Assembly (NCBI GenBank): GCA_039808985.1
Contig: JBDHUC010000006.1
Location: forward strand, 1 to 64,000
Source: SXRF01 sp039808985
Lineage (GTDB): Bacteria; Pseudomonadota; Alphaproteobacteria; Rickettsiales; SXRF01
Direction: 5' to 3'
Length of the DNA: 64,000 nucleotides
Shown here: piece by piece, positions 53,610 to 62,675 of the stretch
Layout of the letters: each line of letters opens with the position of its first letter
Numbering within the stretch: position 1 is the stretch's first letter
Position numbers and translations under genes: made by a program
The notes under the pieces: model-generated
What the model saw: only the letters and a program-made list of their open reading frames with translations
The model's database searches: none
Told to the model about the DNA's origin: nothing

Positions 53610-53903
53610 ATGCATCTTCCATCAGTTTTGTTTATTACAGTTATCCTGACTTTGATTTTCCCGGAATTAAGCTTTGCCCAGCAGGATACCAGGATTGGTA
53701 ATATGCTTTGTACGGCAACAGGGTGGGTTGACGGAAATGCAGGCCACGGGATAATAACTTTATCGGTAATTATAATGGGTATCCTTGCCCTTTTAAATAA
53801 AATATCCTGGAATATTGCCCTTCTCCATATTGTAGGCACGGCTCTCATAGTAGGAGCCAGCGCTATGGTAACAGCGCTTAATGCTGGCGGAACCGGCTGT
53901 TAA
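53610..53903 (+). CDS. VirB2/TrbC-like pilin, orphan
   Basis: This 97-residue protein has a signal peptide (MHLPSVLFITVILTLIFPEL, cleavage after SFA) and a mature pilin with two hydrophobic helices, HGIITLSVIIMGILALLNKI and LLHIVGTALIVGASAMVTAL, separated by a short polar loop (SWN). That is the TrbC/VirB2 pattern of type IV secretion. No other vir genes are in the window. Two Cys occur in the mature part. It may belong to a scattered T4SS, as in Rickettsiales. Confidence 0.72.
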   Translation: MHLPSVLFITVILTLIFPELSFAQQDTRIGNMLCTATGWVDGNAGHGIITLSVIIMGILALLNKISWNIALLHIVGTALIVGASAMVTALNAGGTGC

Positions 53904-54027
53904 GGAAATATAACTATCAATAATTAAATTGATTATAATGCCGATTTGGCTATACTGCTAATTAAACCATTGAAATACTTGGTATTGTTTGCCTGGTATT
54001 TTGGTTTCTGCATGAAAGAATTTTAAT

Positions 54028-54771
54028 ATGGCTAAAGTTTGCAGTGCTGATGTCATAAATAATATATCCCTGTTTTCGGAAATGTCTGAGCAGGAAAAAA
54101 AATCATTGCTGCAAATATCCAGGATAAATTATCTGTCGCGGGGAAATATATTATTTCTGCAAGGCGATAAAATGAAAATTTTTCATGTCGTATATAGCGG
54201 GTCTGTGCAGATATTCCGCGAAACTATGGATGGGCATGAAATAACATCTGATATAATGGTTTCAGGGGATCCGTTATCGCTTGCTGAAATCACCGATGCT
54301 AATCCGGTTTATAAAGTCAGCGCCCGTACTGTTGAAGATACAATCCTGCTAGAAATACCGATGGATTGGTTGCAGAATAATCTTAAAAATTTTAATGGCC
54401 TTATCTTTAAATTATTTGCCAGGATTTCCCACCGGCTGCAAAAAACCTCGTTGGAAATTGAGCGTAATTCTACCATGTCGGCCTCAGAGCTTATAGCATG
54501 CTTCTTGCATGAGTTATGCATAATTCATGATTTTGACCCAAGGGGATTCGAACTCCCGTACAGCAAAACTCTAATAGCCTCCCGTTTGGGAATGGAGCTG
54601 GAAACTTTCTCCCGTTGCCTGCATAAGCTCAGGAATTTTGGCATTACAGTGCGCGGATCCCATGTTTCGTTATTTCCTAATTATCTTAACAATTCCAATA
54701 AAATCCACAGCGACAATGACAATATTAAATTGTCGCAAAAAAAGCTGGATATGGACAGAATTGCGGATTAA
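54028..54771 (+). CDS. Crp/Fnr-family transcriptional regulator
   Basis: This 247-residue protein has an N-terminal cyclic-nucleotide-binding fold (about 10-130, INYLSRGNILFLQGDKMKIF, VYSGSVQIF) and a C-terminal winged helix (about 150-220) with LPYSKTLIASRLGMELETFS and CLHKLRNFGI. The Cys residues of FNR's iron-sulfur site are not in place, and the RGELGL-type cAMP motif is absent. The ligand is unknown. A polar tail rich in Asn and Asp follows the HTH. Confidence 0.88.
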   Translation: MAKVCSADVINNISLFSEMSEQEKKSLLQISRINYLSRGNILFLQGDKMKIFHVVYSGSVQIFRETMDGHEITSDIMVSGDPLSLAEITDANPVYKVSARTVEDTILLEIPMDWLQNNLKNFNGLIFKLFARISHRLQKTSLEIERNSTMSASELIACFLHELCIIHDFDPRGFELPYSKTLIASRLGMELETFSRCLHKLRNFGITVRGSHVSLFPNYLNNSNKIHSDNDNIKLSQKKLDMDRIAD

Positions 54772-54807
54772 TAATTTTACATTTAATATTTGAATAATGG
54801 AGAAATT

Positions 54808-55389
54808 ATGAATAACCGCATCTGGATATGGGTTGGAATAGGGCTTATTGCTTTATTTATCGTAAGTGGAATAAATACCATTCCTTCCTTAGACGAAAAA
54901 GTGAATGCCTCATGGGCTCAGGTTCAGAATAATTACCAGCGGCGCATGGATCTTATACCAAATCTTGTAGAAACCGTAAAAGGCTCTGCAAGCTTTGAGC
55001 AAAAAACCCTGACCGATGTTATTAATGCGCGCTCTAATGCTACAAAAGTAACGTTGAACGCTGAGAATTTAAGCGACCCTGAGGCAGTGAAAAATTTTGA
55101 ACTGGCGCAGGGAAAATTAAGCTATGCCCTGTCACGCCTGCTGGTTTCAGTGGAAAAATACCCTGACCTTAAGGCAAATAATAATTTCATCGCCCTGCAA
55201 TCACAGCTTGAAGGCACTGAAAACCGCATAGCGGTTTCACGCAAGGATTATATAGAAACCATACAGGAATATAACACAAAGGTGCGTACATTTCCCGGCG
55301 CTATCTGGGCGTTGATTTACGGGGCGAAACCCAAGCAATCATTTGTAGCGACTGAAGGAGCTTCCAGCCCACCCGCTGTTAAATTCTAA
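54808..55389 (+). CDS. lemA: LemA family protein
   Basis: This 193-residue protein has a single N-terminal membrane helix (IWIWVGIGLIALFIVSGIN) and the helical LemA domain: LDEKVNASWAQVQNNYQRRM, DLIPNLVETVKGSASFEQKT, LSRLLVSVEKYPDLKAN and ENRIAVSRKDY. ATG 54808 has TGGAG upstream; TTG 54790 precedes the ribosome site. It is the first of a LemA-TPM-TPM operon, a common set of membrane quality-control type genes with unsettled function. Confidence 0.92.
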   Translation: MNNRIWIWVGIGLIALFIVSGINTIPSLDEKVNASWAQVQNNYQRRMDLIPNLVETVKGSASFEQKTLTDVINARSNATKVTLNAENLSDPEAVKNFELAQGKLSYALSRLLVSVEKYPDLKANNNFIALQSQLEGTENRIAVSRKDYIETIQEYNTKVRTFPGAIWALIYGAKPKQSFVATEGASSPPAVKF

Positions 55390-55391
55390 AA

Positions 55392-56117
55392 ATGCTTAAA
55401 TTGTTCAGGCACGGTTTTTTGCCACTGCTTATATGGATGGTGATTGCTGCGCCAGTATTTTCGGCTATTAATTTTCCTGAACTTAGCGGAAGGGTTGTTG
55501 ATGCTGCGCATATCTTATCGCCTGCAACTATTGCCGGATTGAGCCAGAAACTAGAGGATTATGAGCGTGGAACCAGCAACCAGCTTGTTGTTGTAACCAT
55601 ATCGTCTTTGGGCGGATATGACATAAGTGATTATGGCTACCAGTTGGGGCGCAAATGGCAGATAGGCCAGAAATCTAAAAATAACGGGGTGTTGTTTATA
55701 ATAGCCCCCGCCGAACATAAGGTACGGATAGAAGTAGGCTATGGGTTGGAGGAGCTTCTTACCGATGCGGCTGCCAGCGCGATAATTCATAATATAATAA
55801 TTCCTGATTTCCGGGCTGGTAAAATGGAGCAGGGCGTAATTGATGGTACGCAGGCAATACTAGATGTGCTTGGGGGCAAGCCGGTCGCAACGCAGGGTGG
55901 GAATTCAGGGCAGTCAGCCCCGCAGCTTATATTAACGCTGTTCTTCCTGTTCATATTTTTCCGCTTCGCCATGCGTTATTCATTTCTTGAAGCGATGATT
56001 TTAGCTGGCAATTCTTCACGTTTTGGTGGGCAGCGTTCAGGAGGATGGTCTGGCGGTGGCGGATTTAGCGGCGGTGGCGGCAGTTTTGGTGGCGGAGGTT
56101 CATCCGGATCATGGTAG
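55392..56117 (+). CDS. TPM-domain protein (YgcG family)
   Basis: This 241-residue protein has a signal or anchor helix (residues 7-25), a TPM domain (about 30-165, RVVDAAHILSPATIAGLSQK and NNGVLFIIAPAEHKVRIEVG, YGLEELLTDA), a second membrane helix near 180 and a glycine-rich tail, GGGFSGGGGSFGGGGSSGSW. It follows lemA after two bases and overlaps the next gene by seven bases. Confidence 0.9.
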   Translation: MLKLFRHGFLPLLIWMVIAAPVFSAINFPELSGRVVDAAHILSPATIAGLSQKLEDYERGTSNQLVVVTISSLGGYDISDYGYQLGRKWQIGQKSKNNGVLFIIAPAEHKVRIEVGYGLEELLTDAAASAIIHNIIIPDFRAGKMEQGVIDGTQAILDVLGGKPVATQGGNSGQSAPQLILTLFFLFIFFRFAMRYSFLEAMILAGNSSRFGGQRSGGWSGGGGFSGGGGSFGGGGSSGSW

Positions 56118-56731
56118 TAAAACTGACAGATGCTGATAAGCAGTTAATTTCTTCTGCAATAGCTAAAGCCGAGCGTATAACCTCGGCAGAGATAGCAGTT
56201 GTCATAGCTCCCGCCAGCGATGCTTATACGAGCCATATTTTTTCAATTGGGCTTTTAGCTGGCAGCCTTATAGCAACTGGCTATTGGTTTGCAGGGATGG
56301 CAACATATTTCCCATTTTTACTTTTTATACAATTGTCAGTCATCTGTGCTATTTCTTGTTCACCCATCCTGCGCAATTTCTGCTTGCGCTTAATTCCAAA
56401 AAACATCCAGATTCACCGCGCATCGCATCGGGCCTATGCTGAATATATGGCAGTTTCGCGTAATGTCCCGGCGTCTGTTCCGGTTGTGTTATTATATATT
56501 TCTCTGGCTGAGCATTATTCACATATAATAACGGGAAGCCTGGTTAACGAAAAAATACTGGGCAGCATATGGGAAAATGTGATAAAAGAATTTACGGTGG
56601 AAATGCAAAAATCCCCAGTTTGCGATTCCTGCGTTAATGCAATAGCAAAAATTTCAGAGCTGCTGGTGCCATATTTTCCTGCGGGTAAAAATCAGAATTA
56701 TATAAGCGACCATATTATTGAAACAAAATAA
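56111..56731 (+). CDS. Second TPM-domain membrane protein
   Basis: This 206-residue protein has a TPM-like domain split by a pair of membrane helices (about 50-95). The start, ISSAIAKAERITSAEIAVVI, and the motif HRAYAEYMAVSRNVPASVPV then LYISLAEHYSHIITGSLVNE match the short cytoplasmic-membrane TPM proteins that accompany LemA and YgcG. It is the third gene of the operon. Confidence 0.82.
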   Translation: MVVKLTDADKQLISSAIAKAERITSAEIAVVIAPASDAYTSHIFSIGLLAGSLIATGYWFAGMATYFPFLLFIQLSVICAISCSPILRNFCLRLIPKNIQIHRASHRAYAEYMAVSRNVPASVPVVLLYISLAEHYSHIITGSLVNEKILGSIWENVIKEFTVEMQKSPVCDSCVNAIAKISELLVPYFPAGKNQNYISDHIIETK

Positions 56732-56744
56732 GTAGGAGCTGGTT

Positions 56745-58592
56745 ATGAACGAAAAAAACAGCTTTTGGGAATCGGTGGCTGAAAGGCTTGAATGGAAAAC
56801 GCGCTGGAAAAGTGTGGATAATTCAGATTTTAAAACCGGGGTCATAAAATGGTTCGAAGGTGGAAAATTAAGCGTTTCTGCAAATTGTATAGATAGGCAT
56901 TTGCATGCCCATCCTGATAAGATAGCTATAATCTGGGAAAGTGATGATGGCCGCGAGAGCCGCGAGATAACCTACCGGGAATTGCACCGCGAAGTATGCA
57001 AGGCGGCAAATGCTTTGGTTGCGCTGGGGGTGGAGGCTGGTGAGTGCGTAACTATATATTTGCCGATGATACCGGAAGCTGCAATTGCAATGCTTGCCTG
57101 CTGCCGTATAGGTGCGGTGCATTCGGTGGTATTTGGCGGGTTTTCAGCGCAGGCGCTGAATAGCCGGATAATGGATGCGAAAAGCCGTATTGTAATCACT
57201 GCCGATGAAGGGCTGCGCGGCGGCAGGCATATACCGCTGAAAGATACAGTGGACGAGGCTATAGAAGGTACTGGCGTAGAAAAAATATTAGTGGTGCAGC
57301 GTACCGGCGCTGATATAAAATTTAACCGTGGGCGCGATGCATGGTGGCATGAGGTGGTTGCAGCCGCAAGCCCGGAATTCCCTGTGCGCCATTTTGATTC
57401 CGAACATCCTTTATTCATACTCTATACTTCCGGTTCAACTGGCAAACCAAAAGGCTTGCTGCATAGCTGCGCTGGCTATCTTGCATGGGCTTCCTATACC
57501 CATGAGATTATATTTGATTTAAAACCATCCGATATTTTCTGGTGTACGGCTGATATAGGCTGGGTGACAGGGCATAGCTATACTCTATATGGGCCGCTTG
57601 CCAATGGCGCAACTACAGTAATGTTCGAGGGCATCCCGAATTATCCGAACCCTTCGCGCTTCTGGCAGGTAGTTGATAAATACAAGGTCACTATTTTTTA
57701 CACTGCGCCTACTGCGATACGCGCGTTGATGCGCGAAGGCGAGGAATGGGTAAAAAAATCCAGCCGGGAATCGCTGCGTATCCTTGGCTCGGTCGGGGAA
57801 CCGATAAACCCTGAGGCATGGCGCTGGTATAGTGAAGTTGTCGGGGGTGGCCGCCTGCCGATAGTTGATACCTGGTGGCAGACTGAAACCGGCGCAACCC
57901 TTATCAGCCCGCTTGCAGGGAAAACTAAAACCAAACCTGGGTCGGCAACCTTGCCGCTTCCTGGAATCGAGCCGGTTCTTTTTGATGATAAGGGTAGGGT
58001 GGTTACGGGCGAAGGCGAGGGGGCTTTGTGCATTGCTGCCCCATGGCCCGGCCTTGCGCGCACAATTTACGGCGATCATGAACGTTACCGCCAGACTTAC
58101 TTCAGTTCTTATCCTGGCTATTATTCCAGCGGCGATGGTGCCAGGCGGGATGCTGATGGCTATTACTGGATAACCGGCAGGATGGATGATGTATTGAATG
58201 TTTCCGGCCACAGGTTGGGAACGGCGGAAATAGAATCGGCACTGGTTGCACATCCCAAGGTCGCTGAGGCTGCTGTGGTTGGTGTTCCTCATGATATTAA
58301 GGGCGAGGGTATTTATGCTTATGTAACCCTAAATGGTGATATAGATATTTCAGGTGAAAAATCTGCGCATATAAAAACAGAGCTGAAAGTCTGGGTAAGG
58401 GGGCAAATAGGAGCCATAGCCATTCCTGATTTTATACAGTTTGCGCCACAACTGCCGAAAACCCGGTCTGGCAAGATAATGCGACGTATCCTGCGCAAGA
58501 TAGCGGCAGGAGAAAGCAGTCAGATAGGTGATACAACCACGCTTCTCAACCCGGAAGCCATAGAAAGTCTTGTGGCAGGAAGGTTATCATAA
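56745..58592 (+). CDS. acsA: Acetyl-CoA synthetase (AMP-forming)
   Basis: This 615-residue adenylate-forming enzyme activates acetate. Motifs are LYTSGSTGKPKGLLHSCAGY, WCTADIGWVTGHSY, GSVGEPINPEAWRW, TWWQTETGA, and the C-terminal RSGKIMRRILRKIA with the acetylatable catalytic Lys. It is about 35 residues shorter than E. coli Acs at the N-terminus, where the family varies. It lies 13 bases after the TPM operon, so it may be co-transcribed. Confidence 0.93.
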   Translation: MNEKNSFWESVAERLEWKTRWKSVDNSDFKTGVIKWFEGGKLSVSANCIDRHLHAHPDKIAIIWESDDGRESREITYRELHREVCKAANALVALGVEAGECVTIYLPMIPEAAIAMLACCRIGAVHSVVFGGFSAQALNSRIMDAKSRIVITADEGLRGGRHIPLKDTVDEAIEGTGVEKILVVQRTGADIKFNRGRDAWWHEVVAAASPEFPVRHFDSEHPLFILYTSGSTGKPKGLLHSCAGYLAWASYTHEIIFDLKPSDIFWCTADIGWVTGHSYTLYGPLANGATTVMFEGIPNYPNPSRFWQVVDKYKVTIFYTAPTAIRALMREGEEWVKKSSRESLRILGSVGEPINPEAWRWYSEVVGGGRLPIVDTWWQTETGATLISPLAGKTKTKPGSATLPLPGIEPVLFDDKGRVVTGEGEGALCIAAPWPGLARTIYGDHERYRQTYFSSYPGYYSSGDGARRDADGYYWITGRMDDVLNVSGHRLGTAEIESALVAHPKVAEAAVVGVPHDIKGEGIYAYVTLNGDIDISGEKSAHIKTELKVWVRGQIGAIAIPDFIQFAPQLPKTRSGKIMRRILRKIAAGESSQIGDTTTLLNPEAIESLVAGRLS

Positions 58593-58718
58593 AAAAACAT
58601 TATAGATATAAATATATATATGAATTTTATATATTCAGCATTAAACACTATATCTAGTATTAAGTTTAAAATAAGTTCTTAAATTATATCAAAATAAAAA
58701 ATAACAGGAGAATGTCAT

Positions 58719-59516
58719 ATGGCAAACAATGGAATGCTTAGCGGTAAAAATGCGATTGTAACCGGTTCAACCAGTGGTATAGGGCTTGCAATAGCACATG
58801 TGCTTGCTTCCAAAGGCTGCAATATAATGATAAATGGCATGGGCGAAAAAAGTGTTATCGACGCTTTGGTTGCCGAACTTCCTCAGAAATATGGTGTTAA
58901 GACCTTTTATGATGGCGCGGATATGAGCAAGCCAGCCGAAATACGTAATATGGTTGCAGATTGCGAAAAAAAACTAGGCAGTGTTGATATATTAGTAAAC
59001 AATGCAGGAATCCAGTTTACTGCTCCTGTTGAGGAATTTCCGGAAGCTAAATGGGATGCAATTATCGCTATCAATCTTTCTGCCAGCTTCCATAGTATTA
59101 AAGCCGCCCTTCCTGGTATGCGCAAACGCAATTTCGGTAGAATAGTAAACATTGCTTCGGCCCATGGCCTGGTTGCATCCGAGCACAAAGCAGCATATGT
59201 TTCGGCAAAACATGGCATAGTCGGGCTTACTAAAGTGGTTGCCCTTGAGGCTGCGGAAGCGAATATAACCTGCAATGCCATCTGTCCGGGATGGGTTTAC
59301 ACGCCGCTGGTGCAGAAGCAGATTGAGGATAAGGCAAAAGAGGAAAATACCACAGTGGAAAAAGCAACTGCCAATCTGCTTGGTGAAAAGCAGCCCAACA
59401 AGCGCTTCGTGAAACCTGAAAATATAGGCGGGTTGATAGCCTTCCTCTGTAGTGAGGATGGAAACCCGATGACTGGTGAAATATTGTCTATTGATGGTGG
59501 CTGGACAGCGCAGTAA
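58719..59516 (+). CDS. bdhA: 3-hydroxybutyrate dehydrogenase
   Basis: This 265-residue short-chain dehydrogenase has TGSTSGIGLAIAHVLA (NAD binding), LVNNAGIQFTAPVEEFPEAK, the catalytic Ser in NIASAHGLVASEHKAAY, then YVSAKHG, and ICPGWVYTPLVQKQIEDKA, whose VxTPLVxxQI is typical of BdhA. It oxidises 3-hydroxybutyrate to acetoacetate in ketone-body or polyhydroxybutyrate use and suits its neighbour acsA. CAGGAG precedes the start. Confidence 0.9.
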   Translation: MANNGMLSGKNAIVTGSTSGIGLAIAHVLASKGCNIMINGMGEKSVIDALVAELPQKYGVKTFYDGADMSKPAEIRNMVADCEKKLGSVDILVNNAGIQFTAPVEEFPEAKWDAIIAINLSASFHSIKAALPGMRKRNFGRIVNIASAHGLVASEHKAAYVSAKHGIVGLTKVVALEAAEANITCNAICPGWVYTPLVQKQIEDKAKEENTTVEKATANLLGEKQPNKRFVKPENIGGLIAFLCSEDGNPMTGEILSIDGGWTAQ

Positions 59517-59534
59517 AATTTGTACCAGCCGCAT

Positions 59535-61298
59535 ATGAAAAGCGAAATAAAAAGTGAGAAAATACTTGTAGGAAAAATATTCTCTGAGATGTGGTTTCGG
59601 ATACCTGAATACCAGCGCCCTTATGTGTGGGGCAACGACCAGGTAATGGAACTTCTGGAAGATACTTGCTACGCTATGCTTGAGAAGCCTGACTCGGAGT
59701 ACTTCCTTGGTTCATTCGTTTTTCAATCTCACAAAAAAAACAGTAGTGACGGTATCGAGTTTATAGAGAACGATCTATTAGACGGTCAGCAGAGGATAAC
59801 AACAATGCTGCTTATTTTCTCTGTGTTAAGAGATCGTGTAGAAGATCGGAAGGCACAGAAGAGATGCCAGAAATGCATTTTTCAGGAGTCTGATGAATAT
59901 GATAATAACCCGGAACGTTCGAGAATAATATTTGAGATAAGGCAGGAGCCTTTTGATTTTATTGAATCCCTATCAAAAACCAAGGGATTTACAAAAAGCC
60001 AAAAGATTTCCTTTTACGAAGAAAAAGCTCAGGATGTTTCTGTTAGAAACATGGCAAGAGCAATCCGTTTTATAAATCAGTTTTTTGATGAAAAAAACGG
60101 CCAGATTAAACCGGAAGATTATCTAAAGTTCCTTCTGAATAATGTGTTGTTCATTTACGTTTCTACGGAAAATCTTGAGGATGCTTTCAGGTTGTTCACA
60201 ATACTAAATGATAGAGGTATGCCGCTTCGTAACAGTGATATTCTTAAATCCATCAATCTTGGAGCCCTACAAACAGACCAAGAAAAAAAGAAATATGCTT
60301 CTCTTTGGGAAAATGCAGAAAGTGAATTAGGAGAAGATTTTGATCGCTTTTTGAGCCATGTGAGAACAATCCTGGTCAAAGAGAAGGCACGACTCAGTCT
60401 TTTGCAGGAATACGAAGATAAAATCTATGACCCGAAAGAGAAAGAAAAAGCGACTGGCCACAAGAAGCCGGCTTTGCTGAAGAAAGGTAAGGAAACATTT
60501 GAGTTGATAAAACGCCACTTAGAAAATTATCAGCAAATTATTTCTGGGAATAATTACGATATCACAGGTGATTTCAGGTTTGATAATCTCATCAAGACAA
60601 TGTTAGTCGGGCTTCCTTCTACTGATTGGCTTCCACCTTTGTTGCGCTATTATGAGAAATTCGAGGGTAAAGCCGTATTCGATTTTCTGACATTGCTTGA
60701 TAATAAATTCTCGGCTGACTGGATCGTGCAATTAACGCCTACGGCTCGCATTGAAGCGATGAACGATATTATCAAGGAGATAGACACCAAAGATCGCTTT
60801 GAGGATGTGCTTCAGTCTGAAAAACTCATGTTTGATTCTAATAAGTTATTCAGCGAATTGAATGGAAAAATATATGGCAGACGTTTTGCGCGGTATGTGC
60901 TGCTGAAACTGGATTATCTTTATCAGGATCACAGCCACAAAATGAATCATGAAACCATTTCAGTGGAGCATATTTTGCCGCAAAATCCCGCTACAGATAG
61001 CCAGTGGTGTATTGATTTTACTGAAGAACAGAGGCAAAATTTAACCGATACACTTGGTAATCTGGTTATTATAAGCATGAAAAAGAATACATCGCAAGGA
61101 AGGCTGGACTACAAGCAGAAAAAAGAAAAATATTTCAAGGAAAGAATCAGTACATGCCCAAATTCCCTGCGTGTTCTTAATCAAAACGACAAGTGGGATG
61201 CGGTTGCCTTGGAAAATAACCGCAAGGAATGTGTAAAAAAACTAAAAGAACATTATTCCTTCCATGACAAAATGAACATTTTGAGTGAGGCAGCGTAA
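59535..61298 (+). CDS. GmrSD-like DUF262/DUF1524 protein
   Basis: This 587-residue protein has a DUF262 (ParB/sulfiredoxin-like NTPase) domain with FRIPEYQRPYVWGNDQVMEL and LLDGQQRITTML, and ILNDRGMPLRNSDILKSINL. The DUF1524 HNH-type nuclease domain (about 465-575) has SVEHILPQNPATDS and LGNLVIISMKKNTSQGRLDY. GmrSD enzymes are type IV restriction systems that cut modified phage DNA. I use ATG 59535; TTG 59520 is possible. It is coupled (TAATG) to a small downstream gene. A defence role is inferred. Confidence 0.88.
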   Translation: MKSEIKSEKILVGKIFSEMWFRIPEYQRPYVWGNDQVMELLEDTCYAMLEKPDSEYFLGSFVFQSHKKNSSDGIEFIENDLLDGQQRITTMLLIFSVLRDRVEDRKAQKRCQKCIFQESDEYDNNPERSRIIFEIRQEPFDFIESLSKTKGFTKSQKISFYEEKAQDVSVRNMARAIRFINQFFDEKNGQIKPEDYLKFLLNNVLFIYVSTENLEDAFRLFTILNDRGMPLRNSDILKSINLGALQTDQEKKKYASLWENAESELGEDFDRFLSHVRTILVKEKARLSLLQEYEDKIYDPKEKEKATGHKKPALLKKGKETFELIKRHLENYQQIISGNNYDITGDFRFDNLIKTMLVGLPSTDWLPPLLRYYEKFEGKAVFDFLTLLDNKFSADWIVQLTPTARIEAMNDIIKEIDTKDRFEDVLQSEKLMFDSNKLFSELNGKIYGRRFARYVLLKLDYLYQDHSHKMNHETISVEHILPQNPATDSQWCIDFTEEQRQNLTDTLGNLVIISMKKNTSQGRLDYKQKKEKYFKERISTCPNSLRVLNQNDKWDAVALENNRKECVKKLKEHYSFHDKMNILSEAA

Positions 61299-61519
61299 TG
61301 ACTCTTGAGCAGGCTTCAAAACTCTTGGCAGAGATGTATGGAAAGGCGGCTGCCAAGGAAAAGGCCGTATCCATACATCTTTTTGCAATAAAATATGCAG
61401 ACCATATTGACGGGATGTCGGCTAAGGATATTGCTGTTGGTGCTGGACTTCCGGAGTCATACAAAACCGAGCTGCGTAAGGGTATTAATCTTGCCAGATA
61501 TGTTAAGTTGAAGATCTGA
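61298..61519 (+). CDS. Small protein coupled to GmrSD-like gene (HTH-like)
   Basis: The 73 residues are helical and basic, with SAKDIAVGAGLPESYKTELR resembling a helix-turn-helix. Its ATG overlaps the stop of the GmrSD-like gene, so it is translated with it. Family not recognised with certainty. It could regulate or assist the nuclease. Confidence 0.65.
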   Translation: MTLEQASKLLAEMYGKAAAKEKAVSIHLFAIKYADHIDGMSAKDIAVGAGLPESYKTELRKGINLARYVKLKI

Positions 61520-61531
61520 GCCATTCTCGCA

Positions 61532-62230
61532 TTATTTTAACCCTGTCCAGTTATCCAGCAGCCTGAACAATGCAGCCTTGCAGGCAGGAATATTGTGCAT
61601 ATTTTTCCTTATTATTTCTGCTGTCTGGATGCTGGCTGAGCTTGCGGCAATTTCATCTGCGCAGTTTATAATCATATTATCAACTGCCGTTTCATCCATT
61701 TCCATATGGAATTGCAAGCCCAGCACCCGGTCTTTGTAAAGGAATGCCTGGTTGGCGCAGGCTTTGCTGGATGCCAGATGCAGCGCATCTTCGGGAATTG
61801 CAAATTGTTCCCCGTGCCAGTGCAGTACGTTAATTGCGGCATTAAGCCCTGAAATTATTTTATGCCCCATAGATAAGTCGCTCCACGCAATCGGAAACCA
61901 GCCGATTTCTTTTGCCGGTGCCTTGCTGACCTGCGCTCCTGAAACATCTGCGATAAGTTGCGCGCCGAGGCAGACGCCTAATACATGTTTTCCGGCATTT
62001 ATAGCCTCTTTGATATGTTTTTTTTCTCCCTCCAGCCAGTCATAATCCGCAACATCATGCACACTCATCGGCCCGCCCATTATGACCAGCGCATCATAAT
62101 CATCTATGCTGGGCATATTATGGGCTTCATAAAATTTAGTGCTGGAAATTTCATATTTTCTTTCCTGCGCCCATTTAAGGATAAGGGCAGGGGATTCAAA
62201 GTTAATATGCTGGAAATAATGTATTTTCAT
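61532..62230 (-). CDS. Class I glutamine amidotransferase-like protein
   Basis: This 232-residue protein has the catalytic triad of class I amidotransferases: Cys in HVLGVCLGAQLIAD, His in VLGLQFHMEMDE and the following Glu. VIMGGPMSVHD and VLHWHGEQFAIPE match the stand-alone GMP-synthase-like group. The substrate is unknown. It is convergent with the small gene at 61298 and divergent from the redox operon. Confidence 0.88.
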   Translation of the reverse strand: MKIHYFQHINFESPALILKWAQERKYEISSTKFYEAHNMPSIDDYDALVIMGGPMSVHDVADYDWLEGEKKHIKEAINAGKHVLGVCLGAQLIADVSGAQVSKAPAKEIGWFPIAWSDLSMGHKIISGLNAAINVLHWHGEQFAIPEDALHLASSKACANQAFLYKDRVLGLQFHMEMDETAVDNMIINCADEIAASSASIQTAEIIRKNMHNIPACKAALFRLLDNWTGLK

Positions 62231-62278
62231 AATAATCCTTATTTATAGTTTTTTGCAGGTTATAGCCAAAATCATAGC

Positions 62279-62318
62279 TTGACAATAAGGCTGTTTTAGT
62301 TATTATTAGGACTCCTAA
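62279..62318 (+). promoter_or_regulatory. Promoter with palindromic operator for the redox operon
   Basis: TTGACA (62279-62284), a 16-base spacer and TATTAT (62301-62306) make a strong sigma-70 promoter. TTAGGA-C-TCCTAA (62306-62318), a perfect 6-1-6 palindrome, starts at the -10 box and runs over the likely transcription start. The MarR-family gene at 63439 is the natural candidate regulator. The start codon is 46 bases downstream with AGGAG. Confidence 0.7.
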
Positions 62319-62363
62319 CTAATAGGAATTTTATTTACTGTAACTAATCAATAGGAGTGTTTT

Positions 62364-62612
62364 ATGACAAACAAAGCGACATTTTATCATGCTGGTTGCC
62401 CGGTCTGCGTTTCTGCGGAACAGCAGGTTCTTGATATTATTGATTCATCCAAAGTGAATCTTGAAGTGGTGCATTTCGCTAATGCCAAGGGGCGCATTGC
62501 TGAAGCTGAAAAGCTCGGCGTTAAATCAGTTCCTGCGTTGGTTATTGATGGCAATGTTCTGCACATTAATTATGGCGCCAGCATGGAAGATGTAAAAAAA
62601 GCGGTAGCTTAA
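62364..62612 (+). CDS. Glutaredoxin-like/thioredoxin-fold protein with CPVC motif
   Basis: This 82-residue protein has HAGCPVCVSAEQQVLDII (redox CxxC), LGVKSVPALVIDG with the cis-proline, and a final helix. It is a cytoplasmic thiol-disulfide protein of minimal thioredoxin fold. CPVC is unlike the CPYC of classic glutaredoxin. It is the first gene of the four-gene redox operon. Confidence 0.85.
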   Translation: MTNKATFYHAGCPVCVSAEQQVLDIIDSSKVNLEVVHFANAKGRIAEAEKLGVKSVPALVIDGNVLHINYGASMEDVKKAVA

Positions 62613-62626
62613 TCCCAATAAACAAT

Positions 62627-62655
62627 CCCTGCAGGCCAACATCTGGTCTGCAGGG
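62627..62655 (+). terminator. Intergenic hairpin in the redox operon
   Basis: CCCTGCAG-N13-CTGCAGGG is a perfect 8-base stem between the first and second genes. It lacks a T run, so it is more likely a partial terminator or a processing and stability element. Confidence 0.4.
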
Positions 62656-62675
62656 TTATCTCGCAGGTATTTTAT

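Noticed and set aside
57585..58292. 235-codon minus-strand frame within acsA
   Set aside because: It is antisense to the conserved adenylation core; no ribosome site, no family features.
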